A stretch of 64,000 bases of DNA from Pseudomonas sp. FP198 (GTDB lineage Bacteria > Pseudomonadota > Gammaproteobacteria > Pseudomonadales > Pseudomonadaceae). Position 1 is the first letter of the stretch, and each line of letters begins with the position of its first letter. The position numbers and the translations under genes are program-made. The notes beneath the pieces are model-generated. The model was given only the letters and a program-made list of their open reading frames with translations. It was not told the DNA's origin and ran no database searches. Where the stretch lies: positions 2,373,501-2,437,500 of the forward strand of contig NZ_CP117452.1 of NCBI RefSeq assembly GCF_030687895.1, written 5' to 3'. Shown here piece by piece: positions 52,901-62,177 of the stretch.

Positions 52901-54859
52901 TTCCGCGAGCGCGGCATCAACGTGCAGGAAGACAGCATCACCGTGGTGGGCGTTGGCGACATGGCCGGCGACGTGTTCGGCAACGGCTTGCTGATGTCCG
53001 ACAAGCTGCAACTGGTCGCGGCCTTCAACCATCTGCACATCTTCATCGACCCGAACCCGGAGCCGGCCAGCAGCTTTGCCGAGCGCAAGCGTCTGTTCGA
53101 CCTGCCGCGTTCGGCCTGGACCGACTACGACACCAGCATCATGTCCGAAGGTGGCGGTATCTTCTCGCGTAGCGCGAAGAGCATCGCGATTTCGCCGCAG
53201 ATGAAAGAGCGCTTCGACATCAAGGCCGACAAGCTGACCCCGACCGAACTGCTGAACGCCTTGCTCAAGGCGCCGGTGGACCTGTTGTGGAACGGCGGTA
53301 TCGGCACCTACGTCAAGGCCAGCACCGAAAGCCACGCCGATGTCGGCGACAAGGCCAACGATGCGCTGCGCGTCAACGGTAACGAGCTGCGCTGCAAGGT
53401 GGTGGGCGAGGGCGGCAACCTGGGCATGACCCAGCTCGGTCGCGTCGAATTCGGCCTGCATGGCGGCGCCACCAACACCGACTTCATCGACAACGCCGGT
53501 GGCGTGGACTGCTCCGACCACGAAGTGAACATCAAGATCCTGCTCAACGAAGTGGTGCAGGCCGGCGACATGACCGACAAGCAACGCAACCAGTTGCTGG
53601 CGAGCATGACCGACGAAGTCGGCGGCCTGGTGTTGGGCAACAACTACAAGCAGACCCAGGCCCTGTCCCTGGCGGCGCGCCGCGCCTTTGTGCGGATCGC
53701 CGAATACAAGCGCCTGATGAACGACCTGGAAGCCCGTGGCAAGCTGGACCGTGCCATCGAGTTCCTGCCGACCGAAGACCAACTGGCCGAACGTGTCGCG
53801 GCAGGCCAGGGCCTGACCCGTGCCGAGCTGTCGGTACTGATCTCCTACAGCAAGATCGACCTCAAGGAAGCGCTGCTCAACTCCCTGGTGCCGGACGATG
53901 ACTACCTGACCCGGGACATGGAGACTGCTTTCCCGCCAACGCTGGTGAGCAAGTTCTCCGAAGCGATGCGTCGCCATCGCCTGAAGCGCGAGATCGTCAG
54001 TACCCAGATCGCCAACGACCTGGTCAACCACATGGGCATTACTTTCGTCCAGCGGTTGAAAGAGTCGACGGGCATGAGCCCGGCGAACGTGGCGGGGGCT
54101 TATGTGATCGTTCGGGACATCTTCCATCTCCCGCACTGGTTCCGTCAGATCGAAGCGCTGGACCACCAGGTTTCCGCCGACGTGCAACTGGAGCTGATGG
54201 ACGAGCTGATGCGCCTGGGCCGTCGCGCCACGCGCTGGTTCCTGCGCAGCCGCCGCAACGAGCAGAATGCTGCCCGTGACGTCGCTCACTTCGGTCCGCA
54301 CCTGGCGGCGTTGGGCCTCAAGCTCGACGAACTGCTGGAAGGCCCGACCCGCGAAGGCTGGCAGACCCGCTACCAGGCCTACGTGGCCGCCGGGGTGCCG
54401 GAGTTGCTGGCGCGCATGGTTGCCGGCACCACGCACCTGTACACCTTGCTACCGATCATCGAGGCGTCCGACGTCACTGGCCAGAACGCCGCCGATGTGG
54501 CCAAGGCCTACTTCGCCGTGGGCAGTGCGCTGGACATCACCTGGTACCTGCAACAGATCAGCGCCTTGCCGGTTGAAAACAACTGGCAGGCCCTGGCCCG
54601 TGAAGCGTTCCGCGATGACATCGACTGGCAGCAGCGGGCGATCACCATCTCGGTCCTGCAGGAGGGCGACGGTAGCCAGGACGTGGAAACCCGTCTGGCG
54701 CTGTGGCTGGAGCAGCACCACGAGATGGTCGAGCGCTGGCGCGCCATGCTGGTGGACATCCGTGCCGCCAGCGGCACCGACTACGCCATGTACGCAGTCG
54801 CCAACCGCGAACTGCTCGACCTGGCGCTGAGCGGTCAGGCGGTCGTCACGGCCAACTGA
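49991..54859 (+). CDS. gdhB: NAD-specific glutamate dehydrogenase, large (180-kDa) class
   Basis: The ATG at 49991 (MAFFTAASKADFQHQLQAAL) gives 1622 residues, the size of the large catabolic GDH of Pseudomonas. Long N-terminal regulatory regions with ACT-like folds precede the catalytic core. That core has VGAKGGFLPRRLP, whose lysine lies near 855, the coenzyme-domain region near GVGDMAGDVFGNG, and GEGGNLGMTQLGRVEF. It deaminates glutamate to 2-oxoglutarate with NAD and is allosterically controlled. No strong ribosome site is seen. A terminator follows the gene. Confidence 0.95.
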   Translation: MAFFTAASKADFQHQLQAALAQHISEQALPQVALFAEQFFGIISLDELTQRRLSDLAGCTLSAWRLLERFDHAQPQVRVYNPDYERHGWQSTHTAVEVLHHDLPFLVDSVRTELNRRGYSIHTLQTTVLSVRRGSKGELLEILPKGTQGDDVLQESLMYLEIDRCANAAELNVLSKELEQVLGEVRVAVADFEPMKAKVREILASLDNSAYTTDADEKAEIKSFLEWLVGNHFTFLGYEEFVVRDEADGGHIEYDPASFLGLTKLLRAGLTAEDLRIEDYAVNYLREPTVLSFAKAAHPSRVHRPAYPDYVSIREIDANGKVIKECRFMGLYTSSVYGESVRVIPYIRRKVEEIERRSGFQAKAHLGKELAQVVEVLPRDDLFQTPVDELFSTVMSIVQIQERNKIRVFLRKDPYGRFCYCLAYVPRDIYSTEVRQKIQQVLMDRLKASDCEFWTFFSESVLARVQLILRVDPKNRLDIDPVLLEKEVVQACRSWKDDYASLVIESFGEAQGTNVLSDFPKGFPAGYRERFAAHSAVVDMQHLLSLNETNPLVMSFYQPLGQVSGQRELHCKLYHADTPLALSDVLPILENLGLRVLGEFPYRLRHTNGREFWIHDFAFTAAEGLDLDIQQLNDTLQDAFVHIVRGDAENDAFNRLVLTAGLPWRDVALLRAYARYLKQIRLGFDLGYIASTLNNHTDIARELTRLFKTRFYLARKLSGDDLEDKQQRLEQAILTALDDVQVLNEDRILRRYLDLIKATLRTNFYQTDANGHNKAYFSFKFNPHLIPELPKPVPKFEIFVYSPRVEGVHLRFGNVARGGLRWSDREEDYRTEVLGLVKAQQVKNSVIVPVGAKGGFLPRRLPLGGSRDEIAAEGIACYRIFISGLLDITDNLKDGALVPPANVVRHDDDDPYLVVAADKGTATFSDIANGIAIDYGFWLGDAFASGGSAGYDHKKMGITAKGAWVGVQRHFRERGINVQEDSITVVGVGDMAGDVFGNGLLMSDKLQLVAAFNHLHIFIDPNPEPASSFAERKRLFDLPRSAWTDYDTSIMSEGGGIFSRSAKSIAISPQMKERFDIKADKLTPTELLNALLKAPVDLLWNGGIGTYVKASTESHADVGDKANDALRVNGNELRCKVVGEGGNLGMTQLGRVEFGLHGGATNTDFIDNAGGVDCSDHEVNIKILLNEVVQAGDMTDKQRNQLLASMTDEVGGLVLGNNYKQTQALSLAARRAFVRIAEYKRLMNDLEARGKLDRAIEFLPTEDQLAERVAAGQGLTRAELSVLISYSKIDLKEALLNSLVPDDDYLTRDMETAFPPTLVSKFSEAMRRHRLKREIVSTQIANDLVNHMGITFVQRLKESTGMSPANVAGAYVIVRDIFHLPHWFRQIEALDHQVSADVQLELMDELMRLGRRATRWFLRSRRNEQNAARDVAHFGPHLAALGLKLDELLEGPTREGWQTRYQAYVAAGVPELLARMVAGTTHLYTLLPIIEASDVTGQNAADVAKAYFAVGSALDITWYLQQISALPVENNWQALAREAFRDDIDWQQRAITISVLQEGDGSQDVETRLALWLEQHHEMVERWRAMLVDIRAASGTDYAMYAVANRELLDLALSGQAVVTAN

Positions 54860-54876
54860 TACACCGCTGAATGAAG

Positions 54877-54908
54877 AAGCCCCGCCTCGAGAGAAGCGGG
54901 GCTTTTTT
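54877..54908 (+). terminator. Intrinsic terminator of gdhB
   Basis: A nine-pair stem AAGCCCCGC/GCGGGGCTT is followed by a T-run, 18 bases after the gdhB stop. Confidence 0.92.
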
Positions 54909-54968
54909 ATGGGTTTTCAAACAGTTCGCACAAAGCTGAGTGTTCCAGCGCGAAGCTGATAAGATTTG

Positions 54969-54982
54969 GTTAACTCATTAAC
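54969..54982. promoter_or_regulatory. Candidate HpaR operator in front of hpaR
   Basis: GTTAACTCATTAAC differs at a single base from the reverse complement of the site at 62895 (GTTAACACATTAAC). It lies 23 bases before the hpaR start, as expected for an autoregulated MarR-family repressor. Confidence 0.65.
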
Positions 54983-55004
54983 TAATTTTGCGCGAAAACA
55001 TGTC

Positions 55005-55427
55005 ATGCCCAAACCCCGGCAATCCCTGACCTTGACCCTGCTGCAGGCCCGCGAAGCGGCCATGGCTTTTTTCCGTCCATCGCTGAACCAGCACGGGTTG
55101 ACCGAGCAACAGTGGCGGGTCATCCGCATCCTCAGCCAGCATGACGAGCTGGAAATCAATCGCCTGGCCGAACTGGCCTGCATCCTCAAGCCGAGCATGA
55201 CCGGCGTACTGGTGCGCATGGAAGCAGCGGGCATGGTCGTGCGGCGCAAGGCCGAACAGGACCAGCGCCGCGTGCTGGTGCGCCTGGCACCCCAGGGCCA
55301 GGCATGCTTCGACTCGATGAGCCAGAGCATGGAGGAAAATTACCAGCGTCTGCAGGGGCGGTTGGGGGAGGAGAAATTGCAGACGTTGTTGGGGTTGCTG
55401 AACGACCTCAAAACGATCAAACGCTAG
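55005..55427 (+). CDS. hpaR: MarR-family repressor of homoprotocatechuate degradation
   Basis: The 140-residue protein (MPKPRQSLTLTLLQAREAAM) has the MarR winged helix, with LTEQQWRVIRILSQH, NRLAELACILKPSMTGVLVRMEAAG and the wing VVRRKAEQDQRRVLVRLAPQG. It matches HpaR, which represses the hpa meta-cleavage genes until 4-hydroxyphenylacetate or homoprotocatechuate-related inducers appear. The start at 55005 is preferred over an in-frame start at 54966 that would cover the operator. It lies at the far end of the cluster, convergent with hpaI. Confidence 0.9.
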   Translation: MPKPRQSLTLTLLQAREAAMAFFRPSLNQHGLTEQQWRVIRILSQHDELEINRLAELACILKPSMTGVLVRMEAAGMVVRRKAEQDQRRVLVRLAPQGQACFDSMSQSMEENYQRLQGRLGEEKLQTLLGLLNDLKTIKR

Positions 55428-55469
55428 AAGGCCGCTCCAGACCAGCGGGTTTTTGTGGTGAGGGGTCAG

Positions 55470-56267
55470 TCAGTAGACACCGCCGGTCGATGGTTTTGGG
55501 GTGTTCTTGAACGTCGCGGCCAACGTCTGTAACCCGCGCATCAGCACCGTCGTGTCCACGCCCACCGCGACAAACGCTGCGCCGAGTTCGATGTAGCGCC
55601 GGGCGAGTGTCTCATCGGCGCTGAGGATCCCGGCCGCTTTGCCCGCCTGGCGAATGCGCGCGATGGCGTCCTCGATGGCGGCTTGCACTTGCGGGTGGCC
55701 GGGATTGCCGCGACGGCCCATCGATGCGCTCAAGTCCGCCGGGCCGATGAACACCCCGTCGACGCCCTCGACGGCGGCGATGGCGTCGAGGTTGGCGAGT
55801 CCCTCGCAGCTTTCGATCTGCACCAGCAGGCACATCTGCTCATCGGCGTGGTCGAGGTAGCTGGCAATGCTGTTCCAGCGCGAGGCCCGGGCCAGTGCGC
55901 TGCCGACGCCGCGTACACCGTGGGGCGGGTAGTGCATGGCGCGCACCAGTTCGCTGGCTTGGGCGGCGCTTTCCACCATCGGCACCAACAGCGTTTGCGC
56001 GCCGATATCGAGCAGTTGCTTGATCAGCGCCGTGTCGCCGATCACCGGGCGAATCACCGGTTGGCCGGGGTAGGGCGCGATGGCCTGGAGCTGGCCGAGC
56101 AGGGTGCGCAGATCGTTGGGCGCGTGTTCACCGTCGATCAGCAACCAATCGAATCCGGCGTTAGCCGCCAGCTCCGCGCAGTAGGCGTCGGCCAGGCCCA
56201 GCCACAGGCCGATTTGTGCCTCACCGCTGCGCAGGCGTTGCTTGAAGGTATTGACGGGCATGTCCAT
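55470..56267 (-). CDS. hpaI: 4-hydroxy-2-oxoheptanedioate aldolase
   Basis: The start at 56267 ([33 protein letters not shown]) has a GGAGA site. The 265-residue class II HpcH/HpaI aldolase has [14 protein letters not shown] near 35-48, with the conserved region [34 protein letters not shown]. It splits 4-hydroxy-2-oxoheptanedioate into pyruvate and succinic semialdehyde, the last step of the pathway. It is the last gene of the hpa operon. Confidence 0.94.
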   Translation of the reverse strand: MDMPVNTFKQRLRSGEAQIGLWLGLADAYCAELAANAGFDWLLIDGEHAPNDLRTLLGQLQAIAPYPGQPVIRPVIGDTALIKQLLDIGAQTLLVPMVESAAQASELVRAMHYPPHGVRGVGSALARASRWNSIASYLDHADEQMCLLVQIESCEGLANLDAIAAVEGVDGVFIGPADLSASMGRRGNPGHPQVQAAIEDAIARIRQAGKAAGILSADETLARRYIELGAAFVAVGVDTTVLMRGLQTLAATFKNTPKPSTGGVY

Positions 56268-56280
56268 GAGAAGTCTCCGG

Positions 56281-57084
56281 TCAGACGAAACGGCAGGCGA
56301 TGGAGCCGAGCATGTCGTAGTCGACATGGAAGGTATCGCCCGGATTGGCCGCCACCGGGCGGGTGAAAGAGCCACCCAGGATGATCTGGCCCGGCTGCAG
56401 CGTGACGTCGAAGGCCGCCAGTTTGTTCGCCAGCCAGGCCACGCCCTTGGCCGGGTGATTGAGCACCGCCGCTGAAACGCCGGACTCCTCGATCACACCG
56501 TTGCGATAGAGCACTGCCGGCACTTTGCGCAGGTCGATCTCGGTGGGCCGCACGGCACGGCCGCCCATGACCACGCCGGCATTGGCGGCGTTGTCGGAAA
56601 TGGTATCGAAGACCTTGCGGGTGACCTTGGTCTGCGGGTCGATCTGCTGGATACGCGCATCGATGATTTCCAGCGCCGGGATCACCCATTCGGTGGCATC
56701 AAGCACGTCGAACAGCGTCACGTTCGGGCCTTTGAGCGGCTTGCCGAGAATGAACGCCAGCTCGACTTCCACGCGCGGCACGATGAAGCGCTCGAACGGA
56801 ATGTCGCTGCCTTCATCGAAAAACATGTCGTCCAGCAGCGCGCCATAGTCCGGTTCGGTGATATTCGACGAGACCTGCATCGCGCGGGAAGTCAGGCCGA
56901 TCTTGTGGCCGACCAGCTTGCGCCCGTCGTTGATTTTCTGCGCGACCCAGGCGCGCTGGATGGCGTAGGCGTCATCGATGGTGATGCCTGGATGATCGAG
57001 GGAAAATTGCCGCACCTGTTCCCGGGAGCATTCGGCTTGGTCAAGGCGCGCGGCGGCTTGCTGGATGAGGCTTTGATCGAGCAT
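56281..57084 (-). CDS. hpaH: 2-oxo-hept-4-ene-1,7-dioate hydratase
   Basis: The start at 57084 ([19 protein letters not shown]) gives 267 residues, the normal HpaH length; longer upstream translation is shadow frame. Conserved family segments are [25 protein letters not shown] and the metal-site [12 protein letters not shown]. It adds water to 2-oxohept-4-ene-1,7-dioate before the aldolase step and needs a divalent metal. It is followed by hpaI after 13 bases. Confidence 0.94.
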   Translation of the reverse strand: MLDQSLIQQAAARLDQAECSREQVRQFSLDHPGITIDDAYAIQRAWVAQKINDGRKLVGHKIGLTSRAMQVSSNITEPDYGALLDDMFFDEGSDIPFERFIVPRVEVELAFILGKPLKGPNVTLFDVLDATEWVIPALEIIDARIQQIDPQTKVTRKVFDTISDNAANAGVVMGGRAVRPTEIDLRKVPAVLYRNGVIEESGVSAAVLNHPAKGVAWLANKLAAFDVTLQPGQIILGGSFTRPVAANPGDTFHVDYDMLGSIACRFV

Positions 57085-57095
57085 GACAAGGGTCT

Positions 57096-58400
57096 CTATT
57101 GTGGATTGACGATGGCTGCCCGGGTGCGCAGCACCAACAGGCCACCAAGGGCGATGAGCAATGCCAGGACGTAAAGGGCCAGGCTGGCGCTCTGGGTGGT
57201 GTCGCGCATCCAGCCGATCAGGTAGGGCGCGAAAAACGAAGCGATGCTGCCGAAGGAACTGATCAGTGCGATGCCGGCGGCCTGGGTGCTGTTGGACAGG
57301 AACGCCGGTGGCAGTTGCCAGAACATCGGCAACGCGGCGCTGGCGCCCATGCCGGCGAGGATCAGGCCGCCCAGCACCAGGGTCGGATTGGCCGGCGCAA
57401 GCCCGGCGACGGCAATGCCGGCCGCCGCCATCAACAGCGGCACGCACAGGTGCCAGCGGCGTTCGCGGTGGTGATCGGACGAGCGTCCGCAACCGATCAT
57501 GAAGAAACAGCCAGCCAGGTAAGGCACGGCGCTGAGCAGTCCGACCTTGCCATCGCTGCCGATGCCGGCGCCATGGATCAACGTGGGCATCCAGAACGCC
57601 AGGGTGTTGACCGCCAGCATCACCGCGAAATACACCGCCACCAGCAGCCAGACCTGCGGGTTGCCAAGGATCGCCGAGAACGAGGTGATGGATTTGCGCT
57701 GTTCTTCGTGGCTCAGTTGCTCGCGCAGTTGCTGCTTGGCGTCGGCGCTGAGCCAGTTGACCGTCTCGAAGCTGTCGGGCAGGCACTTGAGCACCACCAG
57801 GCCGAGCAGGATCACCGGCAAGCCTTCGATGATGAACATCCATTGCCAGCCGCGCAGGCCGCCGAAGTCATGGAAATGTTCGAGTATGCCGCCTGACAAT
57901 GGCCCGCCGATCACGCCCGCCATCGGCACCGCAATGGCAAACAGCGCCGTGACCTGGGCCCGGCGCCGCGCCGGGTACCAACGGTTGAGAAAAACCAGGA
58001 TACCTGGAAAGAACCCAGCCTCGGCCACGCCCAGCAGAAAGCGCAAAACGTAGAACCCGCTGGCGCTTTCGATGAGGAACATGCCGGTCGACAACGCGCC
58101 CCAGACCACCATCAGCGTGGCGATCCAGCGACGCGGGCCGACCCGGTCCAGGGCCATGTTGCTCGGCACGCCGAACAGCGCATAGGCGATGAAGAACAGG
58201 CCGGCGCCGAAGCCATAGACCGTGTCGCTGAACTGCAGGTCGGCGCTCATCTGCATCTTGGCGAAGCCGATGTTGATGCGGTCCAGGTGGGCAAAGAGGT
58301 AGCAGACCAGCAACAGCGGCATCAGCCGCCAGGTGATGCTGGCATGGGTGCGGTCGTGCGCGAGGGTGCCGGCGGTGTCGGCAGTATTGGCTGTGCTCAT
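57096..58400 (-). CDS. hpaX: MFS transporter, probable 4-hydroxyphenylacetate permease
   Basis: The 434-residue protein has 12 predicted helices with anion:cation symporter motifs ([32 protein letters not shown]). It is embedded in the hpa operon between hpaF and hpaH, so it is the counterpart of HpaX, which imports 4-hydroxyphenylacetate or homoprotocatechuate. No clear ribosome site precedes the ATG. The assignment rests on family and position. Confidence 0.85.
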   Translation of the reverse strand: MSTANTADTAGTLAHDRTHASITWRLMPLLLVCYLFAHLDRINIGFAKMQMSADLQFSDTVYGFGAGLFFIAYALFGVPSNMALDRVGPRRWIATLMVVWGALSTGMFLIESASGFYVLRFLLGVAEAGFFPGILVFLNRWYPARRRAQVTALFAIAVPMAGVIGGPLSGGILEHFHDFGGLRGWQWMFIIEGLPVILLGLVVLKCLPDSFETVNWLSADAKQQLREQLSHEEQRKSITSFSAILGNPQVWLLVAVYFAVMLAVNTLAFWMPTLIHGAGIGSDGKVGLLSAVPYLAGCFFMIGCGRSSDHHRERRWHLCVPLLMAAAGIAVAGLAPANPTLVLGGLILAGMGASAALPMFWQLPPAFLSNSTQAAGIALISSFGSIASFFAPYLIGWMRDTTQSASLALYVLALLIALGGLLVLRTRAAIVNPQ

Positions 58401-58442
58401 GATCTTGTACTTTTTGTCTGAGAGGCCGATGGGACGAACGGG

Positions 58443-58835
58443 CTAGCTGGGCTGGCCCTTGAGAAAGGCGTGGACGTTGTTGGCCTTGAAGTTGAGCTGC
58501 TCGTGCAGTTCGATCATCTCGAACGACAACGCCAGCAGGCGTTGGGCCTGCAAGTCGGCAAAGTGCATGGTGATCAGTTCGAAGAGTTTTTCCGCGACCT
58601 TTTGCCGGGTAGCCAGGTCGCGACCATGGCCGACCTTGAGCGTCATATGGACAAAGGCGTAATCGTGCTTGCCGTCGGCCATGCGCCAGGTGTCCAGGCG
58701 CACGCCACGGCTGCGGATGCCGCCCAAGGGAAACACGCCGCTGTCGCCCAGCAAGACGTGGACCTTCTCAAACAGGCCGGGCAGGTCGGCCTGCTGCTCG
58801 ATGTTGTCGGTGTACTCGGCGATGAAATGGGGCAT
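58443..58835 (-). CDS. hpaF: 5-carboxymethyl-2-hydroxymuconate delta-isomerase
   Basis: The 130-residue tautomerase-superfamily enzyme starts MPHFIAEYTDNI. The catalytic proline becomes residue 1 after removal of Met. IRSRGVRLDTWRMADGKHDYAFVHM is conserved in the CHMI family. It converts 5-carboxymethyl-2-hydroxymuconate to its oxo isomer. A strong AGGAGG ribosome site precedes it. It lies 22 bases after hpaD. Confidence 0.94.
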   Translation of the reverse strand: MPHFIAEYTDNIEQQADLPGLFEKVHVLLGDSGVFPLGGIRSRGVRLDTWRMADGKHDYAFVHMTLKVGHGRDLATRQKVAEKLFELITMHFADLQAQRLLALSFEMIELHEQLNFKANNVHAFLKGQPS

Positions 58836-58857
58836 GGGGGCCTCCTGCAGCTGCTGT

Positions 58858-59715
58858 TCAGACTGGGAAAATTGCGTTGATCTGGCCGGTTCCGGAGCTG
58901 CCGAAGGGTTCGGTGATGATTTCGGCGGGTTTGGCGTAGTCCGGCCCGCCGAGCAGCCCCAGCAGCATCGCCGTGTCGTGCATCTTGCCTTCGCCGAAGC
59001 AGTGTTCGGCGTAGTCCGGGAGCATGGCGCAGAACTCCTTCCAGCGGCCTTCGCGCCACAACTTCACGACGTGCAGATCGACCTGCTTGTCGAATTCGCG
59101 CGTCCAGTTGTGGATGTTGGCTTCGGCGTTGCGGTCGTCGGAGAAACGGTGGGACAGCGAGCCGGAGGCCAGGACCAGGACCTTGCGGTCGCTTTTCTCG
59201 ATGGCCCGGCGTACGGCGGCGCCGAAGGCGAAGCTGTCCTGCAGGCGGTGCCAGGCGCACCAGGCGGCAATCGACACCACGTTGAATTTCTGCTCCGCCG
59301 GTACATCCATGTGCATGTAGCGCATCGGCACCAAGGTGCCGTATTCCAGCTCGAGGCTGGGGATGTTGTGGGCCAGGGTCCTGATATCGGCGGCATTGGC
59401 TTCGGCAGCGATCAACTCGCCCAGCTCCGGGCAACCCGGGTATTCGTACTCCATGTTCTTGATGAAGTGCGGCAGTTCGTTGCTGGTGTAGATGCCTTTG
59501 AAATGCTCGCCGCTGTTGACGTGATAAGCGCTGTTGACCAGCCAGTGCACGTCGAACACCACGGCGGTATCGGCGCCCAGTTCACGGGCGCGGCGGCCGA
59601 TTTCCTTGTGCCCGGCAATCGCTGCCGCGCGGCAGCCGTGATGCTTGCCGGGCAGCTCGGACAGGTACATCGAGGGAACGTGGCAGATCTTCGCGGCCAG
59701 GACGACTTCGCCCAT
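58858..59715 (-). CDS. hpaD: 3,4-dihydroxyphenylacetate 2,3-dioxygenase (LigB-type)
   Basis: The 285-residue class III extradiol dioxygenase opens the ring of homoprotocatechuate using ferrous iron. Family features include an N-terminal histidine region (KICHVPSMYLSELPGKHHGC), VVFDVHWL near 52-60 and the active-site ASGSLSHRF segment. The C-terminal TEPFGSSGTGQINAIFPV is typical of HpaD. An AGGAG ribosome site lies upstream. Its gene follows hpaE and a REP element. Confidence 0.94.
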   Translation of the reverse strand: MGEVVLAAKICHVPSMYLSELPGKHHGCRAAAIAGHKEIGRRARELGADTAVVFDVHWLVNSAYHVNSGEHFKGIYTSNELPHFIKNMEYEYPGCPELGELIAAEANAADIRTLAHNIPSLELEYGTLVPMRYMHMDVPAEQKFNVVSIAAWCAWHRLQDSFAFGAAVRRAIEKSDRKVLVLASGSLSHRFSDDRNAEANIHNWTREFDKQVDLHVVKLWREGRWKEFCAMLPDYAEHCFGEGKMHDTAMLLGLLGGPDYAKPAEIITEPFGSSGTGQINAIFPV

Positions 59716-59794
59716 GATGATTCTCCTGAAATGTTGTTCTTGGTTTGAATCTCGGACAGCGGTGAATCAGGTCTTGCCTGGTGTTGGAGCTTTT

Positions 59795-59915
59795 GTGGCG
59801 AGGGGATTTATCCCCGCTGGGGTGCGAAGCGCCCCCAATTCAAATTGCCTGACACACCGTGTGGTCAGGCTTTGGGGCTGCTGCGCAGCCCAGCGGGGAT
59901 GAATCCCCTCGCCAC
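59795..59915. repeat. Paired inverted REP variant, GTGGCGAGGGGATTTATCCCC type
   Basis: GTGGCGAGGGGATTTATCCC on the left pairs with GGGGATGAATCCCCTCGCCAC on the right. It differs from the other elements of this type by GGGGAT in place of GGGAGC. It lies between hpaE and hpaD, inside the hpa operon. Confidence 0.85.
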
Positions 59916-59940
59916 AGTTAATCACCAGATTTTCCTGGGC

Positions 59941-61401
59941 CTACACCCCCCACCGCGGAATATGATGGCTGCCCATGGAGATGCACACGTTCTTGATCTC
60001 GGCGAAGACTTCGAAGCTGTACTGTCCGCCTTCGCGGCCGGTTCCGGAACCCTTTACGCCACCGAAAGGCTGGCGCAGGTCGCGCACGTTCTGGCTGTTG
60101 ATGAACACCATGCCGGCCTCGATGCCATGAGCCAGGCGATGGGCCTTGCCGATGTCCTGGGTCCAGATATAGGACGCCAGGCCATATTCGGTAGCGTTGG
60201 CCAACCGCAAGGCTTCGGCCTGGTCCTTGAACGGGATCAGGCACACCACCGGGCCGAAGATTTCTTCCTGGGCGATGCGCATGTTGTTGTTCACGTCGGC
60301 GAACACCGTCGGCTGGATGAACTGGCCGCGACTCAGATGCGCCGGCAGGTTGGCCGGACGCTCCAGGCCACCGGCGAGCAGGGTGGCGCCTTCTTCGAGA
60401 CCGATCCTGATGTAGCCGGTGACCTTGTCATAGTGGGCCTGGGTGATCATCGAGCCGACCTGGGTCTTGGGGTCCTGCGGGTCGCCGACGATCAGGCGTC
60501 TGGCGCGGGCGGCGAATTCGGCTACGAATTGTGGGTAGACACTTTCCTGGATGAAGATCCGGCTGCCGGCGGTGCAGCGCTCGCCGTTCAACGAGAAGAT
60601 GGTGAACAGTGCCGCGTCGAGGGCACGGTCCAGATCGGCATCTTCGAAAATCAGTACCGGTGACTTGCCGCCCAGTTCCATCGAGTACTTTTTAAGGCCA
60701 GCGGTCTGCATGATTTTCTTGCCGGTGGCGGTGCCGCCGGTGAAAGAAATCGCCCGCACGTCCGGGTGACGCACCAACGCATCGCCGGCCGTGGCGCCGT
60801 AGCCCTGGATCACGTTGAGCACGCCGTTGGGAATGCCCGCCTCGACGGCCAGGCGCCCGAGTTCGTTGGCGGTCAGCGGCGACAGCTCGGACATTTTCAG
60901 CACGGCGGTATTGCCCAGTGCCAGGCACGGCGCGGTCTTCCAGGTCGCGGTCATGAACGGCACGTTCCACGGCGAGACCAAGGCGCAGACACCCACCGGC
61001 TGGTACAGGGTGTAGTTGAGCATCTGGTCGTCGACCGGGTAGGTGTGACCGTCCATCCGGGTGCAGACTTCGGCGAAGAAATCGAAGTTGTGGGAGGCCC
61101 TTGGGATCAACACGTTCTTGGTCTGGTGGATCGGCAAGCCGGTGTCGAGGGTTTCCAGTTCGGCCAGTTTCGGCACGTTCTGTTCGATCAGCTCGCCGAG
61201 CTTGCGCATCAGCCGGGCCCGTTCTTTCGCGGGGGTGTTGGCCCATTTCGGAAACGCAGCCTTGGCCGCCGCGACAGCCTGGGCGACTTCCTCGGCGCCG
61301 CCGCTGGCGACTTCGCCAATGGCCTCGCCGGTGGCGGGATTGTAGTTGACGAAGACGTCTTTGCTCTCGACCTCACGGCCATCGATCCAGTGTTTGATCA
61401 T
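59941..61401 (-). CDS. hpaE: 5-carboxymethyl-2-hydroxymuconate semialdehyde dehydrogenase
   Basis: The ATG at 61401 (MIKHWIDGREVESKDVF) gives 486 residues; an in-frame TTG at 61410 overlapping the hpaG2 stop is possible. Aldehyde dehydrogenase motifs are SPWNVPFMTATWK, FTGGTATGKKIM, MELGGKSPVLIF and NGERCTAGSRIF, which holds the catalytic cysteine. It oxidises the ring-cleavage semialdehyde with NAD. Confidence 0.95.
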   Translation of the reverse strand: MIKHWIDGREVESKDVFVNYNPATGEAIGEVASGGAEEVAQAVAAAKAAFPKWANTPAKERARLMRKLGELIEQNVPKLAELETLDTGLPIHQTKNVLIPRASHNFDFFAEVCTRMDGHTYPVDDQMLNYTLYQPVGVCALVSPWNVPFMTATWKTAPCLALGNTAVLKMSELSPLTANELGRLAVEAGIPNGVLNVIQGYGATAGDALVRHPDVRAISFTGGTATGKKIMQTAGLKKYSMELGGKSPVLIFEDADLDRALDAALFTIFSLNGERCTAGSRIFIQESVYPQFVAEFAARARRLIVGDPQDPKTQVGSMITQAHYDKVTGYIRIGLEEGATLLAGGLERPANLPAHLSRGQFIQPTVFADVNNNMRIAQEEIFGPVVCLIPFKDQAEALRLANATEYGLASYIWTQDIGKAHRLAHGIEAGMVFINSQNVRDLRQPFGGVKGSGTGREGGQYSFEVFAEIKNVCISMGSHHIPRWGV

Positions 61402-61406
61402 GCTGC

Positions 61407-62177
61407 TCAAGCCTCTTTCCGGGACGCGAAGAACTCGGCTTCGCTGACGATTGTGTTGACCAGGCGACCGACGCCTTCCACTTCCACGATCACTTCATCG
61501 CCCGGCACCACATCGCCCAGGCCTTCGGGCGTGCCGGTGGCGATCATGTCGCCGGGTTGCAGGGTCATGAAGCTGGACAGGTATTCGATGAGGTAGGGAA
61601 TATCGAAGATCATGTCCTTGGTGCTGCCTTGCTGGCGCAACTCGCCATTGATCCAGGTGCGCAAGGTCAGGTTGCCTGGGTCGGCAACATCGGCAACGTC
61701 GACGATGTATGGGCCGACCGGTGTCGTGGCGTCACGGTTCTTCACCCGCAGGTTGGGGCGGTAGTAGTTTTCCAGGTAGTCGCGGATCGCGTAGTCGTTG
61801 CAGACGGTGTAGCCGGCCAGGTAGTCCAGCGCGTCCTCGCGCTTGACGTTGCGCGCCGGTTTGCCGATGACCGCCACCAGCTCGCACTCGTAGTGCATGT
61901 AGGCAACGTTGTCGGGGCGCCAGGTGATCTGGTTGTGGCCGGTGTAGGTGCCGGGGGACTTGATGAAGGCCAGCGGTTCGGTCGGCGGCTTGAACGCCAA
62001 CTCCGCAGCGTGATCGGCATAGTTCAGGCCCAGGGCGAACATGCTGCCGGTGGCCGGGGGCAGCCACTGCACCTGGTTGTCGGCCAGCAGGCGACCGTCG
62101 GCCAGGCGCACGGCGTTATCGTTCTCGACCGTGACGGCCTGGTCCCGGCCTTCAAAGTGAATGCGTGCGCGTTTCAT
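61407..62177 (-). CDS. hpaG2: Fumarylacetoacetate-hydrolase family isomerase/decarboxylase, HpaG C-terminal-type half
   Basis: The start at 62177 (MKRARIHFEGRDQAVTVEN) overlaps the hpaG1 stop (ATGA), giving 256 residues. The FAH fold shows ALGLNYADHAAEL, PLAFIKSPGTYTGH, the metal-binding YECELVAVIGK and MIATGTPEGLGDV. In E. coli the two HpaG halves are one fused protein. Here they are separate and translationally coupled, probably forming a heteromer that isomerises and decarboxylates the oxo-pentene tricarboxylate. Confidence 0.93.
   Translation of the reverse strand: MKRARIHFEGRDQAVTVENDNAVRLADGRLLADNQVQWLPPATGSMFALGLNYADHAAELAFKPPTEPLAFIKSPGTYTGHNQITWRPDNVAYMHYECELVAVIGKPARNVKREDALDYLAGYTVCNDYAIRDYLENYYRPNLRVKNRDATTPVGPYIVDVADVADPGNLTLRTWINGELRQQGSTKDMIFDIPYLIEYLSSFMTLQPGDMIATGTPEGLGDVVPGDEVIVEVEGVGRLVNTIVSEAEFFASRKEA

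Noticed and set aside
49961..54436. A 1491-codon open frame on the minus strand opposite gdhB
   Set aside because: It is a mirror of gdhB codon bias in GC-rich DNA. The translation is low-complexity (His, Val, Gln, Arg rich), has no domain and no ribosome site, and gdhB on the other strand is complete.
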